Source: Ruminococcus sp.
GTDB taxonomy: Bacteria > Bacillota > Clostridia > Oscillospirales > Ruminococcaceae
DNA: 5,784 bases
Assembly: GCA_019417865.1 (NCBI GenBank)
Contig: DYCW01000379.1
Location: 1-5,784, forward strand
Direction of reading: 5' to 3'
A model generated the notes under the pieces. That model saw nothing but the letters and a program-made list of their open reading frames with translations. It searched no databases and was not told where the DNA came from. A program made the translations under genes and the position numbers. Shown here piece by piece: positions 5,692 to 5,784 of the stretch (its first letter is position 1; each line of letters begins with the position of its first letter).

Positions 5692-5784
5692 TGCTTTCGC
5701 CTACATATTATGACCAATGTACAGATGCCGTTTTGCTGCATTATGCACGCTTAGAGGATGCCATTCTGTCTGCGATGGTGCGGC
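5691..5784 (+). CDS. Phage minor capsid protein, N-terminal fragment cut by window end
   Basis: The ATG at 5691 overlaps the portal stop codon as TAATG, and the frame stays open to the end of the window (31 codons). The visible N-terminus, MLSPTYYDQCTDAVLLHYAR then LEDAILSAMVRR, matches the opening of the phage minor capsid protein 2 family ('ML.P.Y.D..ad.i...Y..LE..Il..i.rR'), which commonly follows SPP1-type portals. The protein is an internal head component near the portal, needed for assembly or ejection in relatives. Only the N-terminal helix is visible, so the family call rests on this short match plus position. Confidence 0.75.
   Translation, partial: MLSPTYYDQCTDAVLLHYARLEDAILSAMVR

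Larger units (their letters stand above)
1..5784. mobile_element. Part of a Mu-like mosaic prophage (middle regulators to head genes)
   Basis: Every recognisable gene is phage-type and points the same way. The order GemA-like, Mor-like, TM/coiled-coil protein, winged-helix protein, DUF3486-like protein, large terminase, portal, minor capsid follows the order of Mu-like phages. The terminase and portal themselves look more like the PBSX/SPP1 families than like Mu gp28/gp29. No transposase, integrase or attachment site lies in the window, so the mode of integration is inferred from neighbours only. Whether the prophage is intact cannot be judged here, but no frameshift or premature stop is visible. 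Confidence 0.8.

Noticed and set aside
1..5784. CRISPR arrays, tRNA genes, IS elements, attachment sites or transposable-phage ends
   Set aside because: No regular spaced repeats, cloverleaf-like sequence, transposase gene or terminal repeat could be seen anywhere in the window.

Overview
The window looks like a piece of a Mu-like (transposable-phage-type) prophage in a low-to-mid GC Firmicute, most likely a gut clostridium of the Oscillospiraceae/Ruminococcaceae kind. That host assignment is an inference from SD-led genes, TTG starts and protein style. The transposase genes and phage ends are not in the window, so 'Mu-like' rests on gene content and order. All convincing genes lie on the + strand.

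Layout. (1) Bases 1-610: end of the early/middle region, with a small GemA/Gp16-like protein (5' end uncertain) overlapping a Mor-family transcription activator. (2) 611-742: a gap holding a large perfect hairpin terminator whose U-tract runs directly into the ribosome binding site of the next gene. (3) 743-2452: four closely packed genes: a membrane-anchored coiled-coil protein (Mu gp25/DUF2730 position), a winged-helix-like protein (gp26 position), a DUF3486/Mu gp27-like putative small terminase and, overlapping it by 4 nt, a NusG-family paralog with an NGN domain and a divergent KOW-like domain. (4) 2453-2715: a 263-bp non-coding leader with several foldable elements, three copies of CGTTTAAA and a textbook intrinsic terminator (11-bp perfect stem, 4-nt loop, U-tract) ending about 10 bases before the next ribosome binding site. 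(5) 2716-5784: the packaging and head module: an unrecognised 112-aa protein, a PBSX/SPP1-type large terminase, an SPP1-type portal and the first 31 codons of a minor capsid protein.

How it may work together. The Mor-like activator probably turns on middle/late transcription. Both downstream gene blocks begin just after a strong terminator, with no room for a promoter between hairpin and start codon, so if the terminators work, these blocks can only be transcribed by readthrough. A NusG paralog encoded between the two terminators is an obvious candidate for the readthrough factor, in the manner of LoaP-type specialised NusG paralogs that act on long operons through RNA hairpins in the leader. 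This proposed phage-encoded NusG-type antitermination circuit controlling head and packaging genes is the most interesting feature of the window. The proteins and hairpins are seen in the sequence; the circuit is inference.
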